Both the position numbers and the translations under genes were made by a program. Below the pieces are notes generated by a model, which was given only the letters and a program-made list of their open reading frames with translations, ran no database searches and was not told the origin of the DNA. From Crocodylus rhombifer (Eukaryota; Chordata; Crocodylia; Crocodylidae), in assembly GCA_038503035.1 (NCBI GenBank), contig JAVSML010025230.1, positions 124,001 to 188,000 on the forward strand: DNA of 64,000 bases. The letters are read 5' to 3'. Below, in pieces: positions 11,286 through 22,772 of this stretch (the first letter of the stretch is position 1; each line of letters starts with the position of its first letter).

Positions 11286-11990
11286 CTAGTTTAAAGCCCT
11301 CCTCACTAGGTTAGTGAGTCTGTCCGCAAAGATGCTCTTCCCTCTCTTCATCAGGTGGATCCCATCTCTTCCCAGCAATCCTTCTTCTTGGAAGAACATC
11401 CTATGTTTGAAGAAGCCAAAGCCCTGCTCATGACACCACCAGTGGAGGCAGGTGTTGATCTGCAGCATGCACTTGCTTCTGCCCAGGCCCTTTCCCTTGA
11501 CTGGAAGGATCTATGAGAACAAAATCTGAGCCCCAGACATCCTCAACCTTGCACCCAGAGCCCTGTAGTCACTTTTGATATGCTCAGCATCTCCCCTGGT
11601 AGTATTGTTGGTGCCCACATGAAAGAGCAGCATAGGGCCAGATGAGAGCCAGATGAGCCTCAATAGTTCCTCCATGACATTTCAGATCCAGGTTCCAGGC
11701 AAGCAGCAGAATTCCTGAGACAACAGGTCAGGTTGGCAGATGGCTTCCTCCATCCCCCGCAGAAGGGAGTCTCCAACCACCATCACCCATTGCTTCTTCT
11801 TGGTAGTGGTCATCTTGATTCTTCCCACCTTGGTGAGGCCTGGCCTGTCTTCCTCCACAAATGGAACATGCTCTTCCCTTTCTGTTGCTAGGACTGCAGC
11901 TTCATCCCATTTGTCTAGCTGAGCAAACCCTGCCCACACAGGTTCCAATCCAGTCTTCACAGAAACCCCACCCACCTACCCTGTCTGGCA
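11286..11990 (-). pseudogene. CR1 ORF1, SGNH/esterase-type domain, broken
   Basis: The N-terminal ORF (11682-11975) holds an intact first catalytic block, VVGDSLLRG (Ser at residue 70). The middle block is read in the gap near 11600-11640 as HVGTNNTTRG, with Asn in place of the expected Asp of GTND. The C-terminal ORF (11286-11468) holds RDGIHLMKRGK, the Asp/His block, and ends with the family-typical LTNLVRRALN. The protein is broken by a frame change near 11680 and a stop near 11510. Compared with the plus-strand copy, GDS is better kept here and GTND worse. Confidence 0.83.
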
Positions 11991-12190
11991 CCACTGGCAG
12001 TGAGTACAAGGCAGATAAGCCAGGGTGCCCAGGCAGTCGGGGGCCAGGTCTGGTGTTGGCGACAGCCAGGAGGAGCCACCACTGGGGCTTCCAGGAAGCA
12101 GAGTTTGGCTGTTGTTCCACCCCAGTCCCACTGCATGACCAGGGCATATAAACTATGCCCAAAACCAACCTGATTGCTCAGTTCCACCCT

Positions 12191-12909
12191 TGCCTACAAT
12201 TGCCACTTTCAGATTCTGTTTTTTCTCCAGCGCTCCTGATCCATGAGTTCTGTCCTTTAAAAATATCCTATGCATAGCTGCAGTTGTCAGAAAATAAAGA
12301 CAATTAACCTTATTTTAAAAAATTAAGTCACCAAATAAAAAAAAATATTTGCATAAAACACATCTGGCTGGATACTATGAAATGTCAACAATTTTGCATT
12401 AAAATAATCACTTAAATTACACAAGAGAAAATCCTTTTGCATCTCATAGTTTAAAGCTATATTTCTCTCTCAGCACAACAAACATCTGTCATTCAGAGGT
12501 GCAGTCTTTCACATGTCTCAAGGAAGTATGATTTTCCATTAAATAAATAGTTGTCCAGCCATAAAAACAAACAAGCAAACAAACAAACAAACCCCAGCTC
12601 TTTCAAAAGCCCAGTCATCACTGTATGGGCAATTCATAGTAGGCACAATTTTCTCCAAGACTGCTCTGCCATAAGTTTATTTTTTAGCATATCTTTTCCA
12701 GGAGACCTTAAGTAGAGATGAGGTCTTATTACCTTTGATAATGGGTTTTGATTCCTTGCCTCCGTTTCTCTCTAAGATTTAAGCCAAGTAACTGGTCTCT
12801 GAAATCAGGCCTGTTTAATGAGGATCCAATACTTGAGCCACATATAATCATCATCTATTTTTGCAAAACTGGCCTAAGAATAATCTATTTCCCTAGTTAG
12901 TATATTTGG
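12191..12909. other. AT-rich non-coding DNA with a short CAAA-type simple repeat
   Basis: No gene is recognisable. A short (CAAA)n-like tract lies near 12565-12592. The stretch ends at the terminal repeat of the MITE that follows. Confidence 0.55.
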
Positions 12910-13247
12910 CTGCTTACAGACGTTGAGAAAAAGAAAAAAGAAAAAGAACTTTACTTTAAACTCCATATGACCCCACACCAAGCCTGGTGCATGCCCAGAA
13001 GAGGCATTGCGTTATTTGAACCTGTATATATCTATATATCTGTATAGATTGGACACTTCAGTGGAGCTATTTTGGTGTTTTTATTTAATAGCTGACTAAA
13101 TCAGCTATTAGATAAAAGCACCAAAAATTCCCATTGAAGTGCCCAATCAATACAGACACTACAGAACCAGGTCGAATTAATGTGCTGCTGCTTCCAGTAA
13201 AGCACATTTTTGTTTCTTTGTTGGGTTATTTTTATGTCTGTAAGCAG
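12910..13247. mobile_element. Palindromic MITE, 338 bp
   Basis: The perfect 12-bp terminal inverted repeats are CTGCTTACAGAC at 12910-12921 and its complement at 13236-13247. The whole element is close to a palindrome. The innermost 48-nt arm (13048-13095) pairs with 13101-13147 around a 5-nt loop with few mismatches, and outer parts of the arms match more loosely. It has no coding capacity. I see no convincing target duplication, so the superfamily is open. Confidence 0.8.
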
Positions 13248-14617
13248 TCTTCATGAACATATTCAAGAGTTCTGTATTTTAAACTTTGTAAACCAACTTG
13301 AAGTAGTCTGTTTTCAATCTTCGCTCCATTTTGTTTTCCTTTTGCTGAAGATATTTCTAAGCTTTCCAAAAAGGAACAGATAATTTTCAGACTGACAGAG
13401 AAAACAGTTTCCAAATTTACACCATTGAAGCTGAGCACTCTAGCAATACCAATACACTAAAATAGTCAAAACATTTTCACGATAAGTGTTTCCAGAAAAT
13501 AATGGTTTTTCTTTCTCAAGGGAACCTGATGATTTTAACAACTTCATTTCATGGAAAATTTTTACTGTTCTTGTGTTAGGTCCTGATCCATAACAAATAC
13601 ATATTGCAAACTGTTGATTTTTCTAAGATACTGAAAACCTCCTTTTCACACAGCCATGCTAAGGAGTTCCATTAACATTTCAATAGCAATAGATCAGTGT
13701 CTTCAAGATCATTGTTCTCTCTTTATACTTAGGATAACAATAATGCTACAGTCAGCCTGAAGTGGTAAACATGCAGCATGAGAATTTACTTTGAATACAA
13801 GTTTTTAAACTTTGTCCTAATATACTCTAGATCCATGCTGCATTCATTTTATTACTATAATTACACTGTGAAAGTTTTGAAGATGAGAAGAATTAATGAG
13901 CCAGAATAATGAATTTGCAACCATTTTATGCATTTCTGCTCATTTAAATATAATTTGAACCTTTAGGAAAAACTTGCAGCAACAGCAATGAAAATGGTGA
14001 GTGTGCAGAAAACAGACCTCTTCTGGGGAAAATGAACTATTCAGATGATTTTCTGGGATTTTTATGGGAATTTCCTGGGTAGATTCAATAATTTAATCTT
14101 AATATCACATTCAGACTCCTGCATGTGTAGAGATAGATCATAAGCAGGACTGGGAAGGCAAGATAAGCAGCACCCAAACATTTAAGTTATTTCATGCGGA
14201 AGTATATTTGGAAGGAGAGTGGAAGGAGGAGGGGCGGTCACAAATAATACCAACACAAATTATGCTTTAAAAATATTATTCTCCATATTGTATCACAATT
14301 TAATTAATTTATTTCAAGCACATTATATTCAATGTACCAAATAAAAGGGTACACGTATACAGCAAAATCTCTAGCAAATATAAAATTGGTATAATTATTT
14401 CTAGACAGGCCCAAGGATACACTCTAACCTCCCAAACAATATTTCTACTAGGGGAAAATAAAAGACTCTACAAAATATCTTTCTAGAGATCTTTATAAAA
14501 AGCTAAAGAGCCCCAACACAATTTAGGTCCAATGTTAGTACAGTGGACTTTCCTATACAGATAAGTTATGCTGCCACAATTAGTTCTTGTGCATGGCAAA
14601 TGGATCAAAAGGATTTT
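13248..14617. other. AT-rich non-coding DNA, no gene seen
   Basis: No ORF with recognisable content, no RNA gene and no repeat family that I can name. Confidence 0.55.
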
Positions 14618-15900
14618 TTATAGAACCACAGAATAATCGATTTGGAAGGGATCTCAGGATGTCATCTAGTCCAACATTCTGATCAAGGCAGGATCACCCC
14701 TGGAGACCAAGCCAGAGATAGGCAAAGTGCAGCCCACAGGCCAGATCGGGCCTGAAGCAGACTGCATTTCCCAGCAGTCCCTGCCTGTGTGGCTCCTGGC
14801 CATTCTCCATGAAGGCTCCAGGAGCGTGGGGGCATGACAGCACGTGGCCACAGAACTGAGGCTCTGCCCTGGTCTGGCTCCGGGCTGTGTGCAGCTGGGC
14901 CAGGAAGGGTGTACAGCCAGGCAGGGAGCTGCTCTCAGGCTGGGCTGGGATCTTGCAGTGGTGGTAGAGCTGGGATCCACTCTCTGCTTGCCCCTACCTG
15001 CACAACCTGCACTTATATGGGGTCATGTGGGCAGTGGATTGCAGCTCTACTCCAGCCCTACCCTGCTCAGTCACTGCCACAAATCCTGACCCTGGCCCCA
15101 CATTGCTCTCAGCTAGTCTCCACGGAAACCACAGAAATGTGGGGCCATCAGTGTGGAGCCGTGACAGCACAGGGCCAAGCCAGGCTGGGGCAGAGCACCA
15201 GTTCTGCAGCCCTGCACTGTCATGCCCCAGGATCTCCATGGAGACCAGCTGGGAGCCCCATGGGCAGGGGCTGCTGGAAAATGGAGTCTGGCCGCCAGCC
15301 AGATCCACCATTTTGCCCAACCCTGGACTAAGCCTTACCAGTCAATTGTATGTCTAATCTGCTCTTAAAATCTTTCAAAGATTGACACTTTACAACCTCC
15401 TTAGGTAGCCTAGTTCATTAACTAACCACCCCTAGTGTTAGAAAGATCTTACTAATAATATTCAGCCTAAATAACAACCTAATACACAATCTTTTACTAA
15501 AATTTAACACCACTGTCCCTTGACTCCTAAAGTCGGAGAACAGTTCATCTGAATCCCCTGTATATACACTGTTCAAGTATTTGAAGATTGTTATCAACTC
15601 CTCCCTCAAGTTACCTTTACTCTCAACTAAATAAATCTCAGGTCTTTCAGATTATCCTTATAAGTCACGTTTACCAGGCCTCTGATCATTTTTAATCATA
15701 CTTCACTGAACTCCTTCAATATGCCCACATCTCTCTTAAAGTGAAAGGACACAGAACTCCAAGTGAGGCCTCAACAGTGCTGAATAAAAGATTCTTTTGT
15801 GACACATATTAATACAGCCCAGCATGTTGCTGTGTCTTTTTTGCAGCACCATAGATATTGTCTTCACAAGGAAAGTCAGAAGTTGCAGTAGCTTGTTCCT
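14618..15900 (-). mobile_element. CR1 LINE 3' fragment, split by a later insertion
   Basis: The 3'-UTR text ('ggaagggatctcaggatg', 'catctagtccaac') occupies 14618-14712. CR1 sequence resumes at 15334 with the continuation expected for the C-terminal part of ORF2 ('cttaggtagcctag', 'tactccttcaatatgccc'-like text) up to about 15900, where the match fades. The two halves are separated by the element at 14713-15325, whose 8-bp target duplication comes from the CR1 itself. This CR1 therefore pre-dates that insertion. Confidence 0.8.
14713..15325. mobile_element. Non-autonomous hAT-type element, 613 bp, inside a CR1
   Basis: It is flanked by GACCAAGC (14705-14712) and GACTAAGC (15326-15333), an 8-bp target duplication with one change. 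The left end reads CAGAGATAGGCAAAGTG; the right end is the complement of CAGGGTTGGGCAAAATGG, the CAGGG..GGGCAAA style common at hAT ends. The GC-rich interior has no transposase, and the overlapping ORFs of 80-165 codons on both strands look like chance readings. Confidence 0.82.
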
Positions 15901-17825
15901 CTTAAGCAAGTATCACAGACATTGTGTCAGAAATGAGCTCTGTAACTTTCTAAATCTGACTACTTTTGATATGAATGGTCCATAAACAGGGATGGGTCTC
16001 AGCTGGAGTTTTTGCCTTCTACAGTTAGGCTCCCATTTCAAGCCACAGACTCTCAAAACATCCTATTTTTCATAGTGGTTCCAAAGTCACAACACAGATT
16101 CCATGTTTTTGAGGGCCTTACAAGTAGAGTTAAATGCCTAAAAGCATTTAGCAAATGCAGATCAATTTCTAAAGCACGCTGGAAGGGCTGGGCTTCCCCG
16201 TAGAAGGCTAGAACAGCCAAAAAGCAAGCAAATGTCCAAGTGACAAAACTGTTATCTTCAGAGGCCAGGAAGATTCAGGTCATTGTCTCCGACTCTTGCT
16301 TTAAAACTCTATATTTCTAAACAGCCTCTAGCTAAATCATTCATTAATAAATATGAAGCACCAACTGTTTCTTTCCACTCAGTTCTTGTTACCTGAAAAA
16401 AGATAGGCTTTGTCTCTCTATTCTCACATGGAGCTCCCCTGAGTGCTCCACACAGTGGAAAGGGACGTATATCCACAGCTCTATACTCTTTCCCAAAACT
16501 CCATTCTTTTCCACCATTTCTCAACTATATTGTCTACCTGTGCTCCTGTTTGGAGCTTCTGCCAGCAAACTTGATATCAGCATTAAGGAATTCAAATTCT
16601 TGTGTTGTTGCAAATATGGTTCCAATCAATTCATCCTAACCAGGTTTTGCAATTTTTACCCAATACCTGTTTTCCAAACCTATTAACGACAGCAGAAACA
16701 CTGTAGATATCTAAGTAGCCTCAGACTGATAATGGTACGTGCGTTAATTCTTGCTAAATAATTAATCTTCCTAAATATTAGATCTACATTTTTTTCTTTG
16801 CATACGTGAATGCCTTTCTTTCTAGACATGATTACGTTAGCCCCCTGTGCTATACATAATTCAAAAAGGTTATTATAAATCAAATAATTTCTGACCACCA
16901 CTGTGTTCTGGTAACTTTAGTGGAAGCACAATTTATCAGACACCTTATAGTTGTTTTTGTTTTGTTTTCTTTGTGAGAGCATGTGACCCTTACCATTCTT
17001 GAAAATCCAGCAAGTTTTAATGTAATTAATGCCTAAGACACTTGCAACAGTAGTTAGGATAAACAAGTAAAAGTCTTAGCCAAGTTATCAAAAGGCTATC
17101 CAAAACACAAAAAACACCTCTAACTGGTGAACATCTGCAGGACTTGCACTATGTCACCTGGGGTGGGGGAGGGCAGGAAAGCCTCAAGGGTTTAGGTTCT
17201 TTTATCACACTTAAAAAATCTCCTTTCTTCCACTACCAGTTGCTTCCCAGGGAAAGCAAATCTCATTTGCTTTTATCTTCACTCTTACCATGCTCACAAT
17301 ACTCATTCCCTATCTTACTGTAACCAGCCACAGAAGCTCTCATGCCTTACTGACAAATGTAAGTCATCACACCTGTTTGTGAAGAGCTGGGTTACCAAAA
17401 AGTGAGTATGCGATTCATGGGAAAAGTCAGAATCAGTCAATTGGGGTATTAATACCACAAGGCTCGGAAAACAAACTTGTTATTGGAACCAGGTTTACTG
17501 CAGTCTCCTTTTGTAAATCAACAGAGAAGGGAAAGGTTTAAAAATAAGTGGGAAGGAGAGGCAGAAAGAGTTGACGACTTTTTGCAGTCAGGTCAAAAAT
17601 GAAAAAAAAAAAAAATAGAAGGGGACTCACTACAGTCAAAGGGGAAAAAAATGCAGGCTGAGGGAGAGGTTTGTATCATATATAAAATATACAAGCCTTA
17701 ATTGAAAATGAGGCATTTGGACAATACCGAAATGCAAGTATTTCCCTTTAGCAATAGAACATGTATCATTGAATGAAGTAAAGCAGATGACAGAGGCAGA
17801 GTTAAGTCTACTTTCCATCATTATG
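15901..17825. other. AT-rich non-coding DNA, no gene seen
   Basis: No coding exon, RNA gene or recognisable repeat was found. A poly-A tract lies near 17600. Confidence 0.5.
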
Positions 17826-18130
17826 GGCAAGTCCAGACAAGCAAGAATGTGCACTTTTGCAGTGCCACAGAGCCATTTATGGCACCGCAAACGCCACATG
17901 TGCAGGTGTTCCCCACAATGGAGATCTCCCAGTGCATGGGGATCTCCCAGGGTTAAAACAACCCATGGGACAGTTGCCAGTCATGCTCCCCGCTGCAGGA
18001 TTACCATGGCTGCAGTCCCTGGACACCCCCAGGACCCCAGGTAAGGTTGCTGGGGCCAGCCCTGGTACTAGCCCCTGCCTCCTCTAACCCACTCAGGGCA
18101 ATGTGTTGCGTGCCAGAGAGCATGTGCATA
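17826..18130. repeat. Possible DNA-transposon-derived segment, unassigned
   Basis: The GC content rises sharply at about 17826, where the text 'gtccagacaagcaagaatg' resembles MITE-type ends in this window. Two short direct repeats around 'gatctccca' follow. I could not find a matching opposite terminus, so this is tentative. Confidence 0.3.
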
Positions 18131-18289
18131 GGTGTAACCAAGGGACAGGCAGCAGTGGAAAACATTGTGCTGATGCTGTTTGTCCCCAGAGAAATGTATA
18201 TTCCCACTCATAGGGACACTCCCTACATGTTTCTGTCATTAGCAGGGATCTGGGTTTTCTGTTTGCCATATAAAAATTAAGATATTCTC

Positions 18290-18960
18290 CTTTAAAAGGA
18301 GAAAAATGAAGGAAACTGTGGGTTTCCCCTTGCAGGCTGGCACAGTTCCAGCCTGCAAGGGGCTGCTTGGGGCTGGAGGGAGTAGGAGGAGACCAATCAG
18401 GCAGGGGATGCCATGCGGACATGAGCACACACACACACACGTACATGGCAGCTAGGTAACGTGGTAGACAGCAGCTCCTGCACTTCCCCATCAGTAAGTA
18501 TATGGGGAGGAACATAGGTGAGATAGGGGGCTGCTGTGGACATAGGCGACACACTGGGATGGTAGGGGAGCATAGGCAACACATTGGGGGGCATAGGGAG
18601 CGTGTGTCCCCCAGATCTGTGCACCCACAGCAGGCACAGAGCTGGCTGCAGCCTGGCTGGACTGGCACAGGCAGGAACCACCTCCACAGCCCAGTAGGCA
18701 GGATCTGGCGAAGGATGGCAGAGCAGGATGTTGAGACTCATTGTCACTGTCACTGCTTCTGGGACCCCTGTACCATCCTACTCCAGCAGCATGAGGAGTA
18801 ACATTGCAGGGGTGGGCCATGCACTGCCCTCATCTCCTCCCACCACCAGCCTCTTGCATGCTGGGTTGCAGCTCCAGTCTGCTGCTGAGGCGCAGCCACC
18901 AATTCCACCACCACTACTGCCCTCAGGTCACGTCTCTACACTGAAGGAGAGGTGATGTGG
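18290..18960. repeat. GC-rich repeat-like block with a perfect hairpin
   Basis: The block includes a perfect 15-bp stem with a 7-nt loop at 18326-18362, an (AC)8 tract near 18426-18440, and the phrase 'cccccagatctgtgcacc' at 18608-18625, which resembles 'ccccccagatttgtgcag' at about 979-996 in the first hAT element. This suggests a related foldback element. No termini or target duplication were resolved. Long ORFs here run on both strands and are not credible genes. Confidence 0.45.
18326..18362. repeat. Perfect 15-bp hairpin with 7-nt loop
   Basis: CCCCTTGCAGGCTGG (18326-18340) pairs without mismatch with CCAGCCTGCAAGGGG (18348-18362). It lies inside a GC-rich repeat-like block. Confidence 0.85.
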
Positions 18961-19669
18961 AGGGGGAAGCGCAGGTGACCTGAGAGGAGTGGCAGCAATA
19001 GTAGTCATGACCAAAGGGGAGAACCCAGCCCAGTGCACAGGCAGATGGTTGGGAGCAAGGGGCAGTGGCAAGGCTGGGGGGTGGGGAAGAGGTTGTGGAT
19101 TGGGAGTGGGAGGCAACAGCAGGGCCAAGGGCAGGACACTGGCATATCAGGACTGCTGAGTACCACAAAGCAGTGGTGGGGAGGCGGGAGCAGCTACAGC
19201 TGTACCCAAGTCCTGGTGTGTAAAGAAGGCAGGGGAAGCTCTGATTTTCCACACAAAAAAAAAACAAACACCCAAGTCAAATACCATAATATATGGATAT
19301 TTAGAATGTATTTTATTATAATGATTGAGACACTGGTTTCCTTTCAAATTGCTTTAAAAATGTAAATATATCAATAAAGTATTGTGTTCAACTGATACCT
19401 ATATATATATATTTTAGTGGTGTTTCATTTTAAATGCAAAGAACTACTGTTTTGGGTTTTTTAAACCAGAGAATTTTGGATCTTTTAACATACAACACCA
19501 GGATCCCTGGTCATTTGACTTTGGCTTATATACCATATGCTCCACTTTTCTTGATACAAGTAATGATATTTATTTTATGAATTATCTGTTTGAAGTGCAA
19601 CACGAGACCCGAATTCCACCTCTTCCTGAGAATTCCACCTCCTTCAAACTCTTTCAGACTAGAAATCTA
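18961..19669. other. Non-coding DNA, GC-rich then AT-rich, no gene seen
   Basis: The first 250 bases continue the GC-rich repeat-like sequence. After about 19250 it becomes AT-rich with a short TA tract near 19400. No gene is recognised. Confidence 0.45.
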
Positions 19670-19940
19670 GGCTAGGAATAGACACTGCATTTGTCCCTGG
19701 ACATATTTTGCCTGTCTTTGTCCCACAAGAGAAGTATCCTGGGATTGGCACGTATGCTCATTGTCTTTCTAATCATGGTTTAGCGAATGGCTAAATGCAC
19801 TTGCACTGATTTAATGGTGTAATCCCAGGATAACCGTTCAGACACCCCACTGAGATACCCCAGAATAAACCATTAGTGCTACTTATCCCATGAATTTTTT
19901 TAGGGACAACAGACATGAATTTCTAAATGATTACACTTTG
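19670..19940. repeat. Possible palindromic MITE
   Basis: The phrase 'atcctgggattggcac' on the left recurs inverted on the right ('gtgtaatcccaggat'). The outer text 'gaatagacactgcatttgtcc' is loosely inverted near 19905-19925 ('ggacaacagacatgaattt'). The structure suggests a foldback element centred near 19775. Boundaries are uncertain. Confidence 0.35.
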
Positions 19941-20560
19941 TCCCAAGATAAAAATTGTTAAAAATGTGAAATCTGTTTTAGCCTTGGAGTCAGTACTCCA
20001 TCAGTAAAACAACTGTTTAAAAAAAAAAAAAAAAGCCACCAAAAAAACCTTTCACTGCTTCAGCATTACATGTATACACAAAGAGGACAGGCAAGGTTTG
20101 AGAATTACTACAGGAGTAGACACAGCTACAACTGTACAAACATCTAATTTAACAGGTGCAGAGATAAATACATAAAATCTGAGGTTGTCTTTATATAACT
20201 AGAGTATATTTTGGCAAAGTCAAATTATGCAACGCCCTTATAATAAAAGTATTTTATTTTTAGTTAGCACAAAACGTACTCAAAAATGTTGATGTACTGG
20301 AGGACCTTTACTGCATTTTTTTCGTTACGGGGAAAAAGAAATACCCCATACAAAGTTATGGCAACATCAGGGATTCACAGAACATTTTATTACATTTAAT
20401 GAATCTGCTTTAGGTGCTAATGCTTATTAGATATATCAAAAGATATTTTCAGTACCCTTACAGAGAATGGATTTCTTAGAAGCTAACTGGGAATAGTGCT
20501 GAATATTGCCTTTAGCAATATCAACAACATATCTGTTTTTGATATTACAAGACTGACTAT
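19941..20560. other. AT-rich non-coding DNA, no gene seen
   Basis: No feature recognised beyond a poly-A tract near 20020. Confidence 0.5.
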
Positions 20561-20992
20561 TAGGGCTATGTGAAGCTTCAGTCATTGATTTGATTCAGCG
20601 GAGATTCAGCCCAATTTGGTGGCCAAATCTCGAAATCTGAATCAAATCAGTAGACCCATTAATCTCTCCAAATTGAATTGGAACCCTCCGAATCAATTTG
20701 GAGAGATTCAGAAATATTCGATGATACAGCCAGACACAGCTTTAAACGTTCTTTCTACATACCTCAAGGTAAGAGGCAGCTCATGAATGCTGAGATGCTG
20801 GGGTGGATGGAGTATCTCACAGGAGTACCGAGGGGTCCCTAGTACACTTGGCAGCAAACCCAGAAGTGGACCAGAAGCACTTCTGGGTCTGCTGGGGAGC
20901 ACACTGGGGGGTCCCTCTGCATCCCCCTGACTTTGCGACTGGTGGCCCCTAGATCGGGGGGGGCACCTGGGGTCCCCCCCCATGACCAATTG
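20561..20992. mobile_element. Single-arm copy of the foldback family at 22773
   Basis: It starts with TAGGGCTATGTGAAGCTT and 'gattcagcggagattcagccc', then runs through 'acagctttaaacgttc', 'gatgctggggtggatggag' and 'gtggaccagaag' to 'cacctggggtccccc', matching in order the left arm of the element at 22773-23460. It stops at 'gaccaattg', which is the centre of that palindrome, so this copy has only one arm. I see no target duplication. Confidence 0.7.
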
Positions 20993-22763
20993 TAGAAATT
21001 GAAATCTGGTGTAATTTATAGAACAGTAGCAAACACTTGTAAAAATGCAGATTTCCTACTCCAATTTTTCCGTGCATTTTCCATTTTGGCATTTCTTTCC
21101 TTGTTTCTATTGCATGACATTACAAATGTAATGTTGGGTCCAAATAAATTGAAAAGCTACTCTTAAAAAGGAATTTATAAAAGAGTCACTGATTGCTTCT
21201 TCCCCTCCTAGAAATAGTCCTTTTCCATTAACATAAAAGTCTTGCAACTTCCATAAGTGCACAGCCCCCAGCATATAAGTACAGGAACTTCCTTTTTTTC
21301 TTGCTGACTACCTCAAACTATCACATACATATCACCTCTCAAGAGTGCTAACTTCCATGATCAGCCTTAAGTAATACATTTTTAAATATAAAACCTTCAG
21401 TTCCCCCAAATGCAAAAGCCCTTCCAATTCTCTTGGTACCTGTTGGGTAATAAGACAGGAGCATTCAATTTGTCAGTGACTCTAGGTAATGTTTGTTTTT
21501 GTAAAGATAGTTAAATACACTACTTACCTGCATCACAGCAAACCCCACCTGTTACTACATGCTAAAGGTAAAAAAAGCAGATGAGAGTATGGTTATCATG
21601 TTGTAAAGGTCCATACAGAATGCCAACTTGCCAGGATTTCCTAAAGGACTTTTCCTAATCAAATTAGGTGCTTAAATGCATATTCCACAAGCAGTCTGGG
21701 GACAAGACTACCAATAATACCAAACAACTGGAGAACCCAAGCAAGAACATGGCTAAGCTGTAGTCCTATTCATATACAATTATTGCCTACATCAATAATA
21801 ATATAATATTCCTTTTATTTTTTTGTATACCCATATTAAGTAACATAGCTTTCAGGCATTCTCTCATAGTACTTCTATTACAAGGTGTTATCACACCCTC
21901 TGACTTTGAAGTTACACCTGCCACCATATTTTACACCCAACAATCTATTCTTGGCAGACTTTGCCAGTAATGGTGCGTCTCATATGTTTAATGGGTTGTC
22001 TAAATGTCTCCTGGTTTTTTTTCTCTGCAAATTGAATTCTTGCTGTGTATTTCACACAAAGGTTAAAAATAAAGTGGCATTAAAAGAACATAAATCTTGA
22101 CATCTGTAAAGGACTTTTATTTAAGTTTACTAAGATTTAATGGCATATTATGAAGAAAATAAACCCAGTAAGAGTTTAATGTTTATGTAAAGTACATTAG
22201 AATGTCAGGTGCTTATTTAATTGCTTTTGTAGTCAATTTCTCTGCCCCTCAAGGCTCATTAGTCAGTCATCTAATCATTCCATACAATAATGCGTCCTCT
22301 GTGTTTCCTTCTCAAGTCCAGGAATATATCTTCCTGTACATTTCCAACCGTAGTGTCCTTCAAATGCAACCTTTCTGAGGGTTTTTTTGACTACATGCCA
22401 ACGTTACTATCTGTTCCACATGGAGGTGGATTTCCCCAACATCCATTAATTCTGTTCTACCATATACTTAGCCATCTGGACGACAAGACAATATAAAGAG
22501 GCTTCTGTTCTATGAAAAAACCTGTATAACTCTTCCAAAAACTTCAGTTTCACTAGTTGGCTGGCAAGAAGTGTTTGAACTTAATTGTATTCCCTATCAA
22601 ATATACACCCTTCCCATTAAATCATTCTAAAGGAAGTTATATCTGTAGGAAAAAAGGAAAAAGTTATAGCATGTTGATAGCATGCCACAGAGCCATGTTT
22701 AGAGCAGTTAGCTGTAATTCACAATAAGCATTCCTATGAAACTAATAAACTGAGGTAAAAATC
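20993..22763. other. AT-rich non-coding DNA, no gene seen
   Basis: No coding or RNA feature is recognisable. The ORFs are short and without family features. Confidence 0.5.
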
Positions 22764-22772
22764 TATGGAAAC

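Larger units (their letters stand above)
9560..12190 (-). mobile_element. CR1 LINE with internal ORF2 deletion
   Basis: Reading leftward from about 12190 there is a 5' region, ORF1 with esterase blocks (about 11990-11286), a short spacer, the ORF2 endonuclease (about 11190-10750), then RT (about 10740-10200) and the C-terminal domain down to about 9600. The middle of ORF2, between the endonuclease GDFN-type motif and the RT region ahead of the FLDFSKAF motif, is missing, so the copy is about 2.6 kb. The 3' UTR is short or too diverged to place. It lies tail to tail with the plus-strand CR1. The subfamily differs from the other copies, as the ORF1 sequence shows. Confidence 0.83.

Noticed and set aside
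18093..18820. Cys-rich ORFs of up to 191 codons
   Set aside because: They overlap in several frames in a GC-rich repeat-like block, with an (AC)n tract translated inside them.
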